Shown here: positions 42,644-50,505 of the stretch, in pieces | How positions within the stretch are numbered: position 1 is the stretch's first letter | Layout of the letters: each line of letters starts with the position of its first letter | From: Nocardioides sp. Root122 | GTDB taxonomy: Bacteria; Actinomycetota; Actinomycetes; Propionibacteriales; Nocardioidaceae | DNA: 64,000 nucleotides | Reading direction: 5' to 3' | Assembly: GCF_001425025.1 (NCBI RefSeq) | Contig: NZ_LMDE01000001.1 | Location: 44,751-108,750, forward strand | The notes under the pieces: model-generated | Told to the model about the DNA's origin: nothing | Databases searched by the model: none | Seen by the model: only the letters and a program-made list of their open reading frames with translations | Made by a program: the position numbers and the translations under genes

Positions 42644-44374
42644 GTGAGTGACGAGCAGCCCGTAGCACCCGAGCAGAACTTCGCCGACCTCGGTCTCGCG
42701 CCCGAGGTCCTCAAGGCCCTGGCCGACGTCGGGTACGAGACCCCGTCGCAGATCCAGGCCCTGACGATCCCGCCCCTGCTCGAGGGACGCCACGTCGTCG
42801 GCCTGGCGCAGACCGGCACCGGCAAGACGGCCGCCTTCGCGCTTCCGATCCTCTCGCAGCTCGACATGTCGCAGAAGACGCCGCAGGCCCTCGTGCTCGC
42901 GCCGACCCGTGAGCTCGCGCTCCAGGTCTCCGAGGCCTTCGAGAAGTACGCCGCCCACATGAAGGGCGTGCGCGTCCTGCCGATCTACGGCGGTCAGGGC
43001 TACGGCGTCCAGCTGTCCGCCCTGCGACGCGGCGTGCACGTCGTCGTCGGCACCCCGGGTCGCATCATGGACCACCTCGAGAAGGGCACGCTCGACCTGA
43101 GCGAGCTCCGCTTCCTCGTCCTCGACGAGGCCGACGAGATGCTCAAGATGGGCTTCGCGGAGGACGTCGAGACGATCCTCGCCGACACTCCCGACAGCAA
43201 GCACGTCGCGCTCTTCTCGGCGACCATGCCGGCGCAGATCCGCCGCATCTCCAAGAAGTACCTCGCGGACCCGGTCGAGATCACGGTCAAGAGCAAGACG
43301 TCGACGGTCTCCTCGATCACGCAGCGCTACCTGATCGTGTCCTACCCGCAGAAGGTCGACGCCCTCACCCGCATCCTCGAGGTCGAGAACTTCGAGGGCA
43401 TGATCGTCTTCGTCCGCACCAAGAACGAGACCGAGACGCTCGCCGAGAAGCTGCGCGCCCGCGGCTACTCCGCGATGGCGATCAACGGCGACGTCGCCCA
43501 GGTGCAGCGCGAGCGCACGATCAACCAGCTCAAGGCCGGCAAGCTCGACATCCTCGTCGCCACCGACGTCGCCGCCCGCGGCCTCGACGTCGAGCGGATC
43601 AGCCACGTCGTCAACTACGACATCCCCACCGACACCGAGTCCTACGTCCACCGCATCGGCCGCACCGGCCGCGCCGGACGCAGCGGCGACTCGATCGCCT
43701 TCGTCACCCCGCGCGAGCGCCACCTGCTCCGCGCCATCGAGAAGGCCACCCGCCAGCCGCTGACCCAGATGCAGCTGCCGACGGTCGACGACGTCAACGC
43801 CACCCGCCTGAGCCGCTTCGACGACCAGATCACCCAGGCCCTCACCGAGCCCGAGCGCATCGACTTCTTCCGCGACGTGGTCGCCCACTACGTCAGCGAG
43901 CACGACGTCTCCGAGGTCGACGTGGCCGCCGCTCTGGCGGCCGTCATGCACGGCGAGCAGCCGCTGCTGCTCGAGCCCGAGCCCGAGCCGCGCCAGCGGT
44001 CCTTCGAGGAGCGCGCGAGCCACGCCGGCAAGGCCGACCGCGGCCCCCGCGAGTCGCGCAGCGGCCAGCCGATGGCGGCGTACCGCATCGAGGTCGGCAA
44101 GCGGCACAAGGTCGAGCCGCGCCAGATCGTCGGCGCGCTCGCCAACGAGGGTGGGCTCTCGCGCGGCGACTTCGGCTACATCTCGATCAAGCCGGACTTC
44201 TCCGTCGTCGAGCTGCCGGCGGACCTGCCCCCCGGCACCCTCGACCGGCTCGCCGACACCCGCATCTCCGGCAAGCTCATCGAGATCAAGCCCGACAACG
44301 GCCCGTTCCGCGGCCGTCCCGGTGGCGGCCACCGCAAGAGCTCCGGCGGCTACAAGGGCAAGAACCCGCGCTGA
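42644..44374 (+). CDS. DEAD-box ATP-dependent RNA helicase
   Basis: 576 residues from GTG 42644. All core motifs are present: Q motif (YETPSQIQAL), Walker A AQTGTGKT (55-62), PTRELALQ, GTPGRI, DEAD (161-164), SAT, and HRIGRTGRAGR. The C-terminus has a DbpA/CsdA-type RNA-binding domain (YRIEVGKRHKVEPRQIVGAL) and a Gly/Lys/Arg-rich tail (GGGHRKSSGGYKGKNPR). This is the DeaD/CsdA-like layout, acting in ribosome assembly and mRNA turnover, often in the cold. Followed by a strong hairpin. Confidence 0.93.
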   Translation: MSDEQPVAPEQNFADLGLAPEVLKALADVGYETPSQIQALTIPPLLEGRHVVGLAQTGTGKTAAFALPILSQLDMSQKTPQALVLAPTRELALQVSEAFEKYAAHMKGVRVLPIYGGQGYGVQLSALRRGVHVVVGTPGRIMDHLEKGTLDLSELRFLVLDEADEMLKMGFAEDVETILADTPDSKHVALFSATMPAQIRRISKKYLADPVEITVKSKTSTVSSITQRYLIVSYPQKVDALTRILEVENFEGMIVFVRTKNETETLAEKLRARGYSAMAINGDVAQVQRERTINQLKAGKLDILVATDVAARGLDVERISHVVNYDIPTDTESYVHRIGRTGRAGRSGDSIAFVTPRERHLLRAIEKATRQPLTQMQLPTVDDVNATRLSRFDDQITQALTEPERIDFFRDVVAHYVSEHDVSEVDVAAALAAVMHGEQPLLLEPEPEPRQRSFEERASHAGKADRGPRESRSGQPMAAYRIEVGKRHKVEPRQIVGALANEGGLSRGDFGYISIKPDFSVVELPADLPPGTLDRLADTRISGKLIEIKPDNGPFRGRPGGGHRKSSGGYKGKNPR

Positions 44375-44503
44375 CCGGGCACTTCGTCCCCGTCCGGGCG
44401 GGTGAGCGGGCACTTCGTCCCGGTCCGGGAGAAGCAACGACGCCCCGTCCCCCTCGAGTGGGGGACGGGGCGTCGGCGTGTGACGGGGACGAAGTGCCCG
44501 GTC
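44373..44503. terminator. Compound bidirectional terminator between helicase and yceI
   Basis: A 15-bp perfect stem (44439-44453 with 44460-44474) encloses a 6-base loop. It is nested in a 22-bp perfect inverted repeat (44373-44394 with 44482-44503) whose left arm begins in the helicase stop codon. A second direct copy of GGGCACTTCGTCCC lies at 44408-44421. The two genes converge, so one structure can end both transcripts. No T-runs are present. Confidence 0.75.
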
Positions 44504-44508
44504 GGTGA

Positions 44509-45078
44509 TCAGGCGTTCTTGATGGCCGAGACGTCGAACTCGAGCTTGATCTTCTCGGACACGAGGACGCCGCCGGTCTCGAGCGCGGCGTTCCAGGTCA
44601 GGCCCCAGTCCTTGCGGTTGATGGTGGTCTCGCCCTCGAAGCCGACGCGGGTGTTGCCGAACGGGTCGACCGCGGAGCCGGTCTGCTCGAACTCGATGGT
44701 GACCGGCTTCGTGACGTCCTTGATGGTCAGGTCGCCGGTGACGGCCCAGTCGTCGCCGTCGCGCTTCACGTCGGTGGAGGTGAAGGTGATCGTGGGGTAG
44801 GTCTCGACGTCGAAGAAGTCGGCGGACTTGAGGTGGCCGTCGCGGTCGGCGCTGCCGGTCTCGATGGAGGCCACGTCGATGCTGAGGTCGACCTTCGAGC
44901 TGCTCGGGGTGGCGGCGTCGATGGTCGCGGTGCCGGTGAACGCGCCGAACTGGCCGCGGACCTTGGTCACCATGGCGTGGCGGGCGACGAAGCCGAGACG
45001 GCTGTGGCTCACGTCGAGGGTGTAGTCACCCGAGATGTCGTCGATGGCGGTGGTGGGGGCGTCGAATCCGGTGGTCAT
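44509..45078 (-). CDS. YceI family protein
   Basis: 189 residues from ATG 45078. Lipocalin-like YceI barrel without a signal peptide: DYTLDVSHSRLGFVARHAMVTKVRG at the start, DVETYPTITFTSTDV in the middle, GDLTIKDVTKPVTIEFE near 125 and RKDWGLTWNAALETGGVLVSEKIKL near the end, all family hallmarks. YceI proteins bind isoprenoid-like lipids; cytosolic actinobacterial forms are common and of unknown role. The promoter contains a TTCAACCAGTC element also found upstream of the luciferase-like gene at 12723. Confidence 0.93.
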   Translation of the reverse strand: MTTGFDAPTTAIDDISGDYTLDVSHSRLGFVARHAMVTKVRGQFGAFTGTATIDAATPSSSKVDLSIDVASIETGSADRDGHLKSADFFDVETYPTITFTSTDVKRDGDDWAVTGDLTIKDVTKPVTIEFEQTGSAVDPFGNTRVGFEGETTINRKDWGLTWNAALETGGVLVSEKIKLEFDVSAIKNA

Positions 45079-45104
45079 GAGAGCTCCTGGCAGAGGCAGA
45101 GGGT

Positions 45105-45128
45105 GGTTGGTAGAACTTTCAACCAGTC
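45105..45128. promoter_or_regulatory. Putative operator upstream of yceI
   Basis: GGTTG (45105-45109) and CAACC (45120-45124) form an inverted repeat with 10 bp between arms, and the right arm continues as CAACCAGTC. It lies 27-50 bp upstream of the yceI ATG, overlapping the likely core promoter. Bases 45112-45128 match 14 of 17 with 12695-12711. Confidence 0.45.
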
Positions 45129-45192
45129 TAACGAGCAGCCAGGACCGTTCATTCCCGACGGACGGAAGTTTCTGCCGACCGGGGGACAGGCG

Positions 45193-45226
45193 ACGAGCCA
45201 CGCCCCCGTGCGGGGACGTGGCTCGT
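45193..45226. terminator. Hairpin downstream of the 41-residue protein gene
   Basis: ACGAGCCACG (45193-45202) pairs perfectly with CGTGGCTCGT (45217-45226), and the inner CCCC/GGGG tracts extend the stem. It begins 18 bp past the small gene's stop on the minus strand, separating it from yceI. Confidence 0.6.
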
Positions 45227-45243
45227 TGGCCTGCGGCCAACTG

Positions 45244-45369
45244 TCAGGCGGCCTGCGTCTGGGCTGCGGTCGCAACGGACCAGCGTGCCTCCATGCGGGT
45301 GCGACCCGTCGCATCCGTGACGGCCACCCACGTGCAGACCGGTGCACTCGTCATCGTGTGCTTGCTCAT
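45244..45369 (-). CDS. 41-residue protein of unknown function
   Basis: ATG 45369 has a strong GGGAGGTG site 6 bp upstream. The product starts MSKHTMTSAPVCTWVAV and contains a single Cys and the segment TDATGRTRMEARWSVAT. Its own ribosome site, high-GC third positions and a downstream hairpin argue it is a real short gene. I have the impression that close relatives exist in other Nocardioides genomes. No known domain. A TGATACCTT box about 30 bp upstream could be its -10 region. Confidence 0.6.
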   Translation of the reverse strand: MSKHTMTSAPVCTWVAVTDATGRTRMEARWSVATAAQTQAA

Positions 45370-45616
45370 GTGACACCTCCCGTTCACCTTCTGTTCACCC
45401 AAGGTATCACGTCCCCACCTGCGCTCCACCGTTTCGCTCAGGATCGCGCTGGATCCTCCACCTGGGAGGCCGTCAGCGTCCCTTCACCGACGCGGGGCTC
45501 CACCTGGGACGCAAGGGACGCGGCCCTGGTGCGCATATCGGGCTCGAAGGACGCTGATCTGCCCGATTTCGGGCAGGAACTTGTCATTCGCGGGTGTCGG
45601 GCCGCAGGATCGTGCG

Positions 45617-45877
45617 GTGCCCGACCCCGCTCTTGTCTCCCACGTCGTCGCGACCACGTCGTTGACGCCCGGGGAGGCGGCGCGGGTGATCGAGGACGTG
45701 ATCGCCTTCCACGCCCAGCCGGTGGAGGAGTACGTCCGGGCACGCCACGCCAGCCTCAAGACGTACGGCGCGAAGAACCCCGAGATCTTCGCGCAGATCG
45801 CCGAGGAGCTCCGCGAGCGCGTCGTCGCGCCACCGGAGCTCTCCGAGCGACAGCTGCGCCGCATCGTCTACGGGTAG
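45617..45877 (+). CDS. Small conserved actinobacterial protein
   Basis: 86 residues from GTG 45617, which has AGGA 7 bp upstream; TTG 45581 is an alternative that adds 12 residues with no family look. The sequence VPDPALVSHVVATTSLTPGEAARVIEDVIAFH is helical, and the end LSERQLRRIVYG is typical of a short actinobacterial family of unknown function. It lies 65 bp upstream of glmS, with a hairpin between, so co-transcription is possible. Confidence 0.72.
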   Translation: MPDPALVSHVVATTSLTPGEAARVIEDVIAFHAQPVEEYVRARHASLKTYGAKNPEIFAQIAEELRERVVAPPELSERQLRRIVYG

Positions 45878-45882
45878 GACCC

Positions 45883-45919
45883 GTGGTCTCGAGGCTCGCT
45901 CCGCTCGCACCTCGACCAC
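45883..45919. repeat. Imperfect hairpin repeat upstream of glmS
   Basis: GTGGT plus CGAGG (45883-45887, 45890-45894, with a 2-base bulge) pair with CCTCGACCAC (45910-45919). The loop contains GCTCGCTCCGCTCGC (45894-45908), a 15-mer present on the + strand at 59798-59812 and inverted at 59974-59988. It sits 23 bp before the glmS start. It looks like a REP-type element or a terminator for the small upstream gene. Confidence 0.6.
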
Positions 45920-45942
45920 CGAGAGAACAGGAACCCAGCACG

Positions 45943-47766
45943 ATGTGTGGAATCGTCGGCTACATCGGCCGCCAGGACGCCGCCCCGGTCGTCCTCGAAG
46001 GACTGACCAGGCTCGAGCACCGCGGCTACGACTCCGCCGGCGTCGCCGTCATCGGCTCGCGGGGGATCCGGGTCGCCAAGCAGTCCGGCCGGGTCCGTGA
46101 CCTCGAGGACGCCCTGCCCAAGCGCTTCACCGGCTCGACCGGCATCGGCCACACCCGCTGGGCGACCCACGGTCCCGCGACCGACGTCAACGCCCACCCG
46201 CACACCGACGAGCTCGGCCGGGTGGCCGTGGTGCACAACGGGATCATCGACAACTCGGCCGCGCTGCGCGCCGAGCTCACCGACGCCGGGGTCGCCCTGG
46301 CCAGCGACACCGACACCGAGGTGATCGCCCACCTGGTCGCGCGGAGCGACGCCGACACCCTCGAGGGCAAGGTCCGCGACGCCCTCCGCGCCGTCGTCGG
46401 GACCTACGGTCTCGCCGTCCTGCACGCGGACTTCCCCGACCGGATCGTGGCAGCCCGCAACGGCAGCCCGCTCGTCGTCGGTGTGGGCGACAAGGAGATG
46501 TACGTCGCCTCGGACCTGGCCGCGATCGTGCGGCACACCACGACCGTCGCGATGCTCGACGACGGCGAGATGGCCACCGTCACCGCCGCAGGCTTCAGCA
46601 CGATGCGGCACACCGACCTGGCCGCGACCGGCAAGACCGCCTCGGAGGTCGACATCGACGCCGCGGCCTACGAGGCGGGGGACCACGCGTCGTACATGCG
46701 CAAGGAGATCCTCGAGCAGCCGACCACCGCGCAGGCGGTGCTGCGCGGCCGGCTCGACGAGCGCTTCGGCACGGCCCACCTGGGCGGCCTCGACATGGAC
46801 GCGCGCGACCTCCGCGCCGTGCGCCGGGTGAAGATCCTCGGCTGCGGCTCGGCCTACTACGTCGGACAGATGGGCGCCGGCCTGATCGAGGAGCTGGCTC
46901 GCATCCCTGCCGACGCCGAGGCGGCCAGCGAGTTCCGCTACCGCGACCCGGTGATCGAGCCCGACACGCTCTACGTCGCGGTGAGCCAGTCGGGGGAGAC
47001 CATCGACACGCTGCTGGCCGTCCAGGAGGTACGCCGCAAGGGCGGGCGCTGCGTCGGCCTGGTCAACGTCGTCGGGTCCGCCATCGCGCGCGAGTGCGAC
47101 GGCGGCATCTACCTCCACGCCGGGCCCGAGGTCGCGGTCGCGAGCACCAAGGCGCTGACCAACATGTTCCTCGGCTTCGCGTTGCTCGCCCTGCAGCTCG
47201 GCCGGGTCCGCGACCTGTCCATCGCCGACGGCAAGCGGCTGGTCGCCGGGCTGGAGCGGTTGCCGGGCCAGATCGAGGAGATCCTCGCCGGCGAGGAGGC
47301 CATGATCGAGGTCGCGCAGTCGCTGGCCGAGGCGCGCAGCCTCTTCTTCATCGGTCGGGTCCGCGGCTTCCCGGTCGCGCGCGAGGGCGCGCAGAAGTTC
47401 AAGGAGATCAGCTACCGCCACGCCGAGGCCTACCAGACCTCCGAGCTGAAGCACGGTCCCCTCGCGCTGATCGACCCCGAGGTGCCGACCGTCGCGCTGG
47501 TGCCCCACGACGAGCTCACCGACCGCAACGTCGGCGCGCTCCACGAGATCGACGCGCGCCAGGGCCCGCTCGTGGTCATCACGCACGCCGACGTCGACCT
47601 CGGCGAGGTCGCGGCGCGCACCATCGTCGTGCCCCGCAACGAGCCGGAGCTCGACCCCATCCTCCTGACCATCCCGCTCCAGCTGCTCGCCTACCACGCC
47701 GCGCTCCACCTCGGCCACGACATCGACAAGCCCCGCAACCTCGCGAAGTCGGTCACCGTCGAGTAG
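45943..47766 (+). CDS. glmS: Glutamine-fructose-6-phosphate aminotransferase (isomerizing)
   Basis: 607 residues from ATG 45943. The start MCGIVGYIG puts the catalytic nucleophile at Cys2 after Met removal; glutaminase-domain motifs LEHRGYDSAGVA, HTRWATHG and NGIIDN follow. Two SIS domains cover the sugar-phosphate site (GCGSAYYVG; SQSGETIDT; SELKHGPLALI) and the protein ends AKSVTVE. It makes glucosamine-6-phosphate from fructose-6-phosphate and glutamine, feeding peptidoglycan and mycothiol synthesis. The upstream region shows no glmS ribozyme. Confidence 0.97.
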   Translation: MCGIVGYIGRQDAAPVVLEGLTRLEHRGYDSAGVAVIGSRGIRVAKQSGRVRDLEDALPKRFTGSTGIGHTRWATHGPATDVNAHPHTDELGRVAVVHNGIIDNSAALRAELTDAGVALASDTDTEVIAHLVARSDADTLEGKVRDALRAVVGTYGLAVLHADFPDRIVAARNGSPLVVGVGDKEMYVASDLAAIVRHTTTVAMLDDGEMATVTAAGFSTMRHTDLAATGKTASEVDIDAAAYEAGDHASYMRKEILEQPTTAQAVLRGRLDERFGTAHLGGLDMDARDLRAVRRVKILGCGSAYYVGQMGAGLIEELARIPADAEAASEFRYRDPVIEPDTLYVAVSQSGETIDTLLAVQEVRRKGGRCVGLVNVVGSAIARECDGGIYLHAGPEVAVASTKALTNMFLGFALLALQLGRVRDLSIADGKRLVAGLERLPGQIEEILAGEEAMIEVAQSLAEARSLFFIGRVRGFPVAREGAQKFKEISYRHAEAYQTSELKHGPLALIDPEVPTVALVPHDELTDRNVGALHEIDARQGPLVVITHADVDLGEVAARTIVVPRNEPELDPILLTIPLQLLAYHAALHLGHDIDKPRNLAKSVTVE

Positions 47767-47940
47767 GGGGCTGTGTTGGATGGCGCTCGCTCCGCGCGCG
47801 GTGGCTGAGGAGCCAGGTCGATCCGGGACCGAATCGAGATCAATCCCCACCCGCGGCGTGGGTTCACGGCCGGTGTGCTGTCCGCGGCGCGACCTCCTCG
47901 ACCAGCGGGTGGGGCGGGACCCGGCCGCTGATAGTGGTGA

Positions 47941-48063
47941 GGTCCGCGGCGCGACGGCGCCTGCAGGAGGAGGGCTGCAGCCGGGGGAGCGCAGCGGAGG
48001 AGGGTGCCGCCGCGACGACGAACGAGCGGGTTACGAGCGCCGCGACACGCGAGCGGAGGGGCC
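47941..48063 (+). repeat. Convergent-gap repeat, copy B
   Basis: Shares a 55-bp identical block (48001-48055) with copy A (48149-48203), including AACGAGCGGGTTAC at 48021-48034. Its left third (GCCTGCAGGAGGAGG) has diverged from the CCGGGAGTGCAGGAGGA seen in the other copies. It lies in tandem with copy A, 27 bp apart, in the glmS/glpD convergent gap. Confidence 0.8.
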
Positions 48064-48090
48064 AGGTCGCCGACCCTCGGCGGGTGCTTC

Positions 48091-48217
48091 GTCGCGGCGC
48101 GCCCGGGAGTGCAGGAGGAGCGGCAAAGCCGGAGGAGCGCAGCGGGGGAGGGTGCCGCCGCGACGACGAACGAGCGGGTTACGAGCGCCGCGACACGCGA
48201 GCGCAGCGAGCCATGAA
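48091..48217 (+). repeat. Convergent-gap repeat, copy A
   Basis: Begins GTCGCGGCGCGCCCGGGAGT and ends CGCAGCGAGCCATGA; contains AACGAGCGGGTTAC at 48169-48182. Same order of blocks as copy D near 59.9 kb. Followed by a 13-bp hairpin that probably ends transcripts from both sides. Confidence 0.82.
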
Positions 48218-48226
48218 ATGGACCGG

Positions 48227-48260
48227 GCGCCCCTTGCTGCATGGGGTCAGCAAGGGGCGC
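48227..48260. terminator. Hairpin between repeat copy A and glpD
   Basis: GCGCCCCTTGCTG (48227-48239) pairs perfectly with CAGCAAGGGGCGC (48248-48260) around an 8-base loop. Located 82 bp past the glpD stop on the minus strand and able to serve both convergent transcripts. Confidence 0.65.
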
Positions 48261-48341
48261 GCCGTGGAGTACCTTCCCACCTGTCCTGCGTCCTGTCCGA
48301 GGTTCGCCAGAAGTCCGCGGCGGAATTTGCTGTTGCCTGTG

Positions 48342-49898
48342 TCACTGGCCCGGAGGGTGCCCCGCGAGGGGCCTGCGGGCGAGCTCGAGCGCCCGTCTCG
48401 CGAGTGGTTCCGCGACCTCCCGGTCGGCGGCGACGAGCCCGACCCGCGTCCGCCGGTCGAGCAGGTCGTCGACGTCGTGGGCGCCCTCGTGGGTGATCGC
48501 GAAGACCAGCTCGGCGAGGGTCACCGGGACCGTCGCGGACGCCGGTGCGAGCAGCTCGTCGTGGGCCAGCCCGGTGACCTCGCGGGCAGTGGCCAGGACC
48601 AGGTCGGCGTCGGTGCCGAAGCGTCGTACGAGCCGGGTGGGGGCGGTGCTGCGGCGCAGCTCCTCGGCGGTCGCGGCGCCCAGCAGCGGCAGGGCGGCGG
48701 TCCGGCACGGCCCGGCCGGGAGACCGGTCGCGGCGACGACGGCGTCGAGGGCGTCCTCGGCCATCCGGCGGTAGGTCGTCAGCTTGCCGCCGACCACCGT
48801 CGTCACGCCCGTGCGCGAGGTGAGGATGGCGTGACGGCGGGAGAGGTCGGACGTCTCGTCGGCACCGGCGACCTCCAGCAACGGCCGCAGCCCGGCGAAC
48901 GCGCCGACCACGTCGTCGCGGGTCGGCGGGGAGGTGAACGCGGTGGCGACCACGCCGAGCAGGAAGTCGACCTCCGCCTCGGTCGGCGTCGGCACGTCAG
49001 GGACCGGGCCGGTCACCGGCTCGTCGGTGAGGCCGACGTAGATCGTGCCGTCGGGCTGTGGCAGCACCATCGCGAAGCGGGCCCGTGATCCGGGGATCGG
49101 CACCATCACCGCGACCCGGGTCTCCGGCAGCACGGACGCGCGCAGGACGAGATGCGTGCCGCGGCTGGGCCGCAGCCGGACCTGGTCGTCGAGGTCGCCG
49201 GCCCACACGCCCGTCGCGTTGACCACGGCCCTGGCGCGCACCGAGCGCCGCTCGCCGGTGAGCTCGTCGCGGAGCTCGACGCCGGTGCCGGTCGCGGAGG
49301 TGGCGCGGGCGCGGGTGCGGACGTCGGCGCCGTACGACGCCGCGGTGCGCGCCACGGTGGTCACCAGCCGCGCGTCGTCCTCGAGCTGACCGTCCCAGGC
49401 GAGGAAGCCGCCGCGGAGGGTCTCGGCGCGGAGGGCCGGGGCGAGGTTGAGCGCCTCGGTGGCGTTGAGCCGACGGGGCCGGGGAAGCGTGCGGGCGGAG
49501 GTGCGGGCGGTGCGGCGCAGCACGTCGCCGCCGTGCAGCCCGGCCCAGGTGAGCGCCGTACGGCTGCGGGGCATGGCGTCGTTGACGGGGGTGAGCATGG
49601 GCAGCGGGTGGACGAGGTGCGGGGCCGTGACCTGCATCAGGATGCCGCGCTCGACGGCGCTCTCGTGGGCGATGGCGAACTGGCCCTGGGCGAGGTAGCG
49701 CAGGCCGCCGTGGACCAGCTTGGAGGACCAGCGGGAGGTGCCGAAGGCGAGGTCGTGGGCGTCGACGGCGAGCACCGACAACCCGCGGGTCACTGCGTCG
49801 AGGGCGACGCCGGCGCCGGTGATGCCGAGCCCGACGACCACCACGTCGACCTCGCCGGGGAGGCCGGCCAGTCCCGGGGTGATGCGACGCGCGGTCAC
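48342..49898 (-). CDS. glpD: Glycerol-3-phosphate dehydrogenase
   Basis: 518 residues from GTG 49898, overlapping the TetR stop (GTGA). FAD-binding Rossmann motif VVVVGLGITGAGVALDAVTRG at about 19-39, GTSRWSSKLVHGGLRYL near 53, VVNATGVWAGDLDDQ and the C-terminal helical DAO domain. It oxidises glycerol-3-phosphate to dihydroxyacetone phosphate at the membrane, passing electrons to quinone. Second gene of a TetR-glpD operon; regulation by that TetR is likely. Confidence 0.94.
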   Translation of the reverse strand: MTARRITPGLAGLPGEVDVVVVGLGITGAGVALDAVTRGLSVLAVDAHDLAFGTSRWSSKLVHGGLRYLAQGQFAIAHESAVERGILMQVTAPHLVHPLPMLTPVNDAMPRSRTALTWAGLHGGDVLRRTARTSARTLPRPRRLNATEALNLAPALRAETLRGGFLAWDGQLEDDARLVTTVARTAASYGADVRTRARATSATGTGVELRDELTGERRSVRARAVVNATGVWAGDLDDQVRLRPSRGTHLVLRASVLPETRVAVMVPIPGSRARFAMVLPQPDGTIYVGLTDEPVTGPVPDVPTPTEAEVDFLLGVVATAFTSPPTRDDVVGAFAGLRPLLEVAGADETSDLSRRHAILTSRTGVTTVVGGKLTTYRRMAEDALDAVVAATGLPAGPCRTAALPLLGAATAEELRRSTAPTRLVRRFGTDADLVLATAREVTGLAHDELLAPASATVPVTLAELVFAITHEGAHDVDDLLDRRTRVGLVAADREVAEPLARRALELARRPLAGHPPGQ

Positions 49899-50488
49899 TG
49901 CGGCTCCAGCGTCCGCGTGACGAGGCGGACGTACTCCGCGTCGAGGTCCTCGAGCGGGACGTCGGCGTCCACCATCGTCAGCGCGGAGAACACGAAGCCG
50001 TGCCCGGCGAGGGTGAGCGTGCGGGCCATCAGTGTCGGGTTGCCGGGACGGATGGCGCCCGTGGCCTGGCCGCTCTCGATCTCGGCGGCCAGGATCTCGA
50101 TCAGCGCCTGCTGCGAGCGGCCGCGTCGCGACAGCAGGTAGGGCAGCATCAGGTCGGGGTCGAGCTCGACGATGCGGACGAACAGCTCGTTGTCGCGCAG
50201 CGCGCGCACGGTGCTGAGCGCGGCCGCTGCGATGCCGGCCGGCGTCGTGGTGTCCGCCGCCGCGACGCGGGTGGCGGCCGCGATGCCGACCCACTCGCGG
50301 GTCATCAGGTCGCCGAGCAGGGAGCCCATGTCGGACCACGCGCGATAGATCGTCATGCGCGAGACGGACGCCCGCTTGGCCACCTCGGTGAGCGTCGTAC
50401 GCCGCCACCCCACGTCGAGGATGCAGTCGCGCGCCGCGTCGAGGTAGAGGTTGAGCCGCGCGTCCGGGATGTGACGAAGTGACGACAT
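49895..50488 (-). CDS. TetR family transcriptional regulator
   Basis: 197 residues. ATG 50488 is the only usable start because an in-frame TGA lies one codon upstream. N-terminal helix-turn-helix TTLTEVAKRASVSRMTIYRAWSDM (32-55), then a helical ligand domain. It is co-transcribed with glpD and divergent, 17 bp start to start, from an ADPS-like flavoprotein, so one operator would control both. A lipid- or glycerol-derived effector is inferred from the neighbours. Confidence 0.92.
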   Translation of the reverse strand: MSSLRHIPDARLNLYLDAARDCILDVGWRRTTLTEVAKRASVSRMTIYRAWSDMGSLLGDLMTREWVGIAAATRVAAADTTTPAGIAAAALSTVRALRDNELFVRIVELDPDLMLPYLLSRRGRSQQALIEILAAEIESGQATGAIRPGNPTLMARTLTLAGHGFVFSALTMVDADVPLEDLDAEYVRLVTRTLEPQ

Positions 50489-50505
50489 GTGTCACACTGT
50501 AACGC
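50489..50505. promoter_or_regulatory. 17-bp divergent promoter region with TGTGTCACA operator half-sites
   Basis: Only 17 bp separate the TetR and flavoprotein start codons. The stretch around it reads CATGTGTCACACTGTAACGC and contains the symmetric TGTGTCACA. There is no room for ribosome sites, so at least one transcript is probably leaderless, with promoter elements inside the opposite gene. TetR autoregulation is inferred. Confidence 0.5.

Larger units (their letters stand above)
47767..48341. other. 575-bp convergent intergenic region holding two repeat copies
   Basis: No gene is supported between glmS and glpD. Left part: a TGGCGCTCGCTCCG segment (47781-47794) resembling the termini of the repeat family, then unstructured GC-rich DNA with GCGGCGCGACCTCCTCGACC near 47885. 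Then two tandem repeat copies (47941-48063 and 48091-48217) and a 13-bp hairpin (48227-48260). Open frames here owe their length to GC content. Confidence 0.7.

Noticed and set aside
45476..45521. GCGTCCCTT / AAGGGACGC inverted repeat and doubled CTCCACCTGGGA upstream of 45617
   Set aside because: The arms are short and 28 bp apart, and the area shows no consistent promoter or terminator layout; chance pairing is likely in GC-rich DNA.
45878..45942. glmS ribozyme or other riboswitch in the glmS leader
   Set aside because: The 65-bp gap holds only a REP-like hairpin and is far too short for a glmS ribozyme core, which is typical of Firmicutes.
47780..48496. Open frames through the glmS/glpD gap with recurring TNERVTSAATRER peptides
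   Set aside because: They are translations of the intergenic repeat family, appear in both orientations at other copies and lack coding-type third positions.
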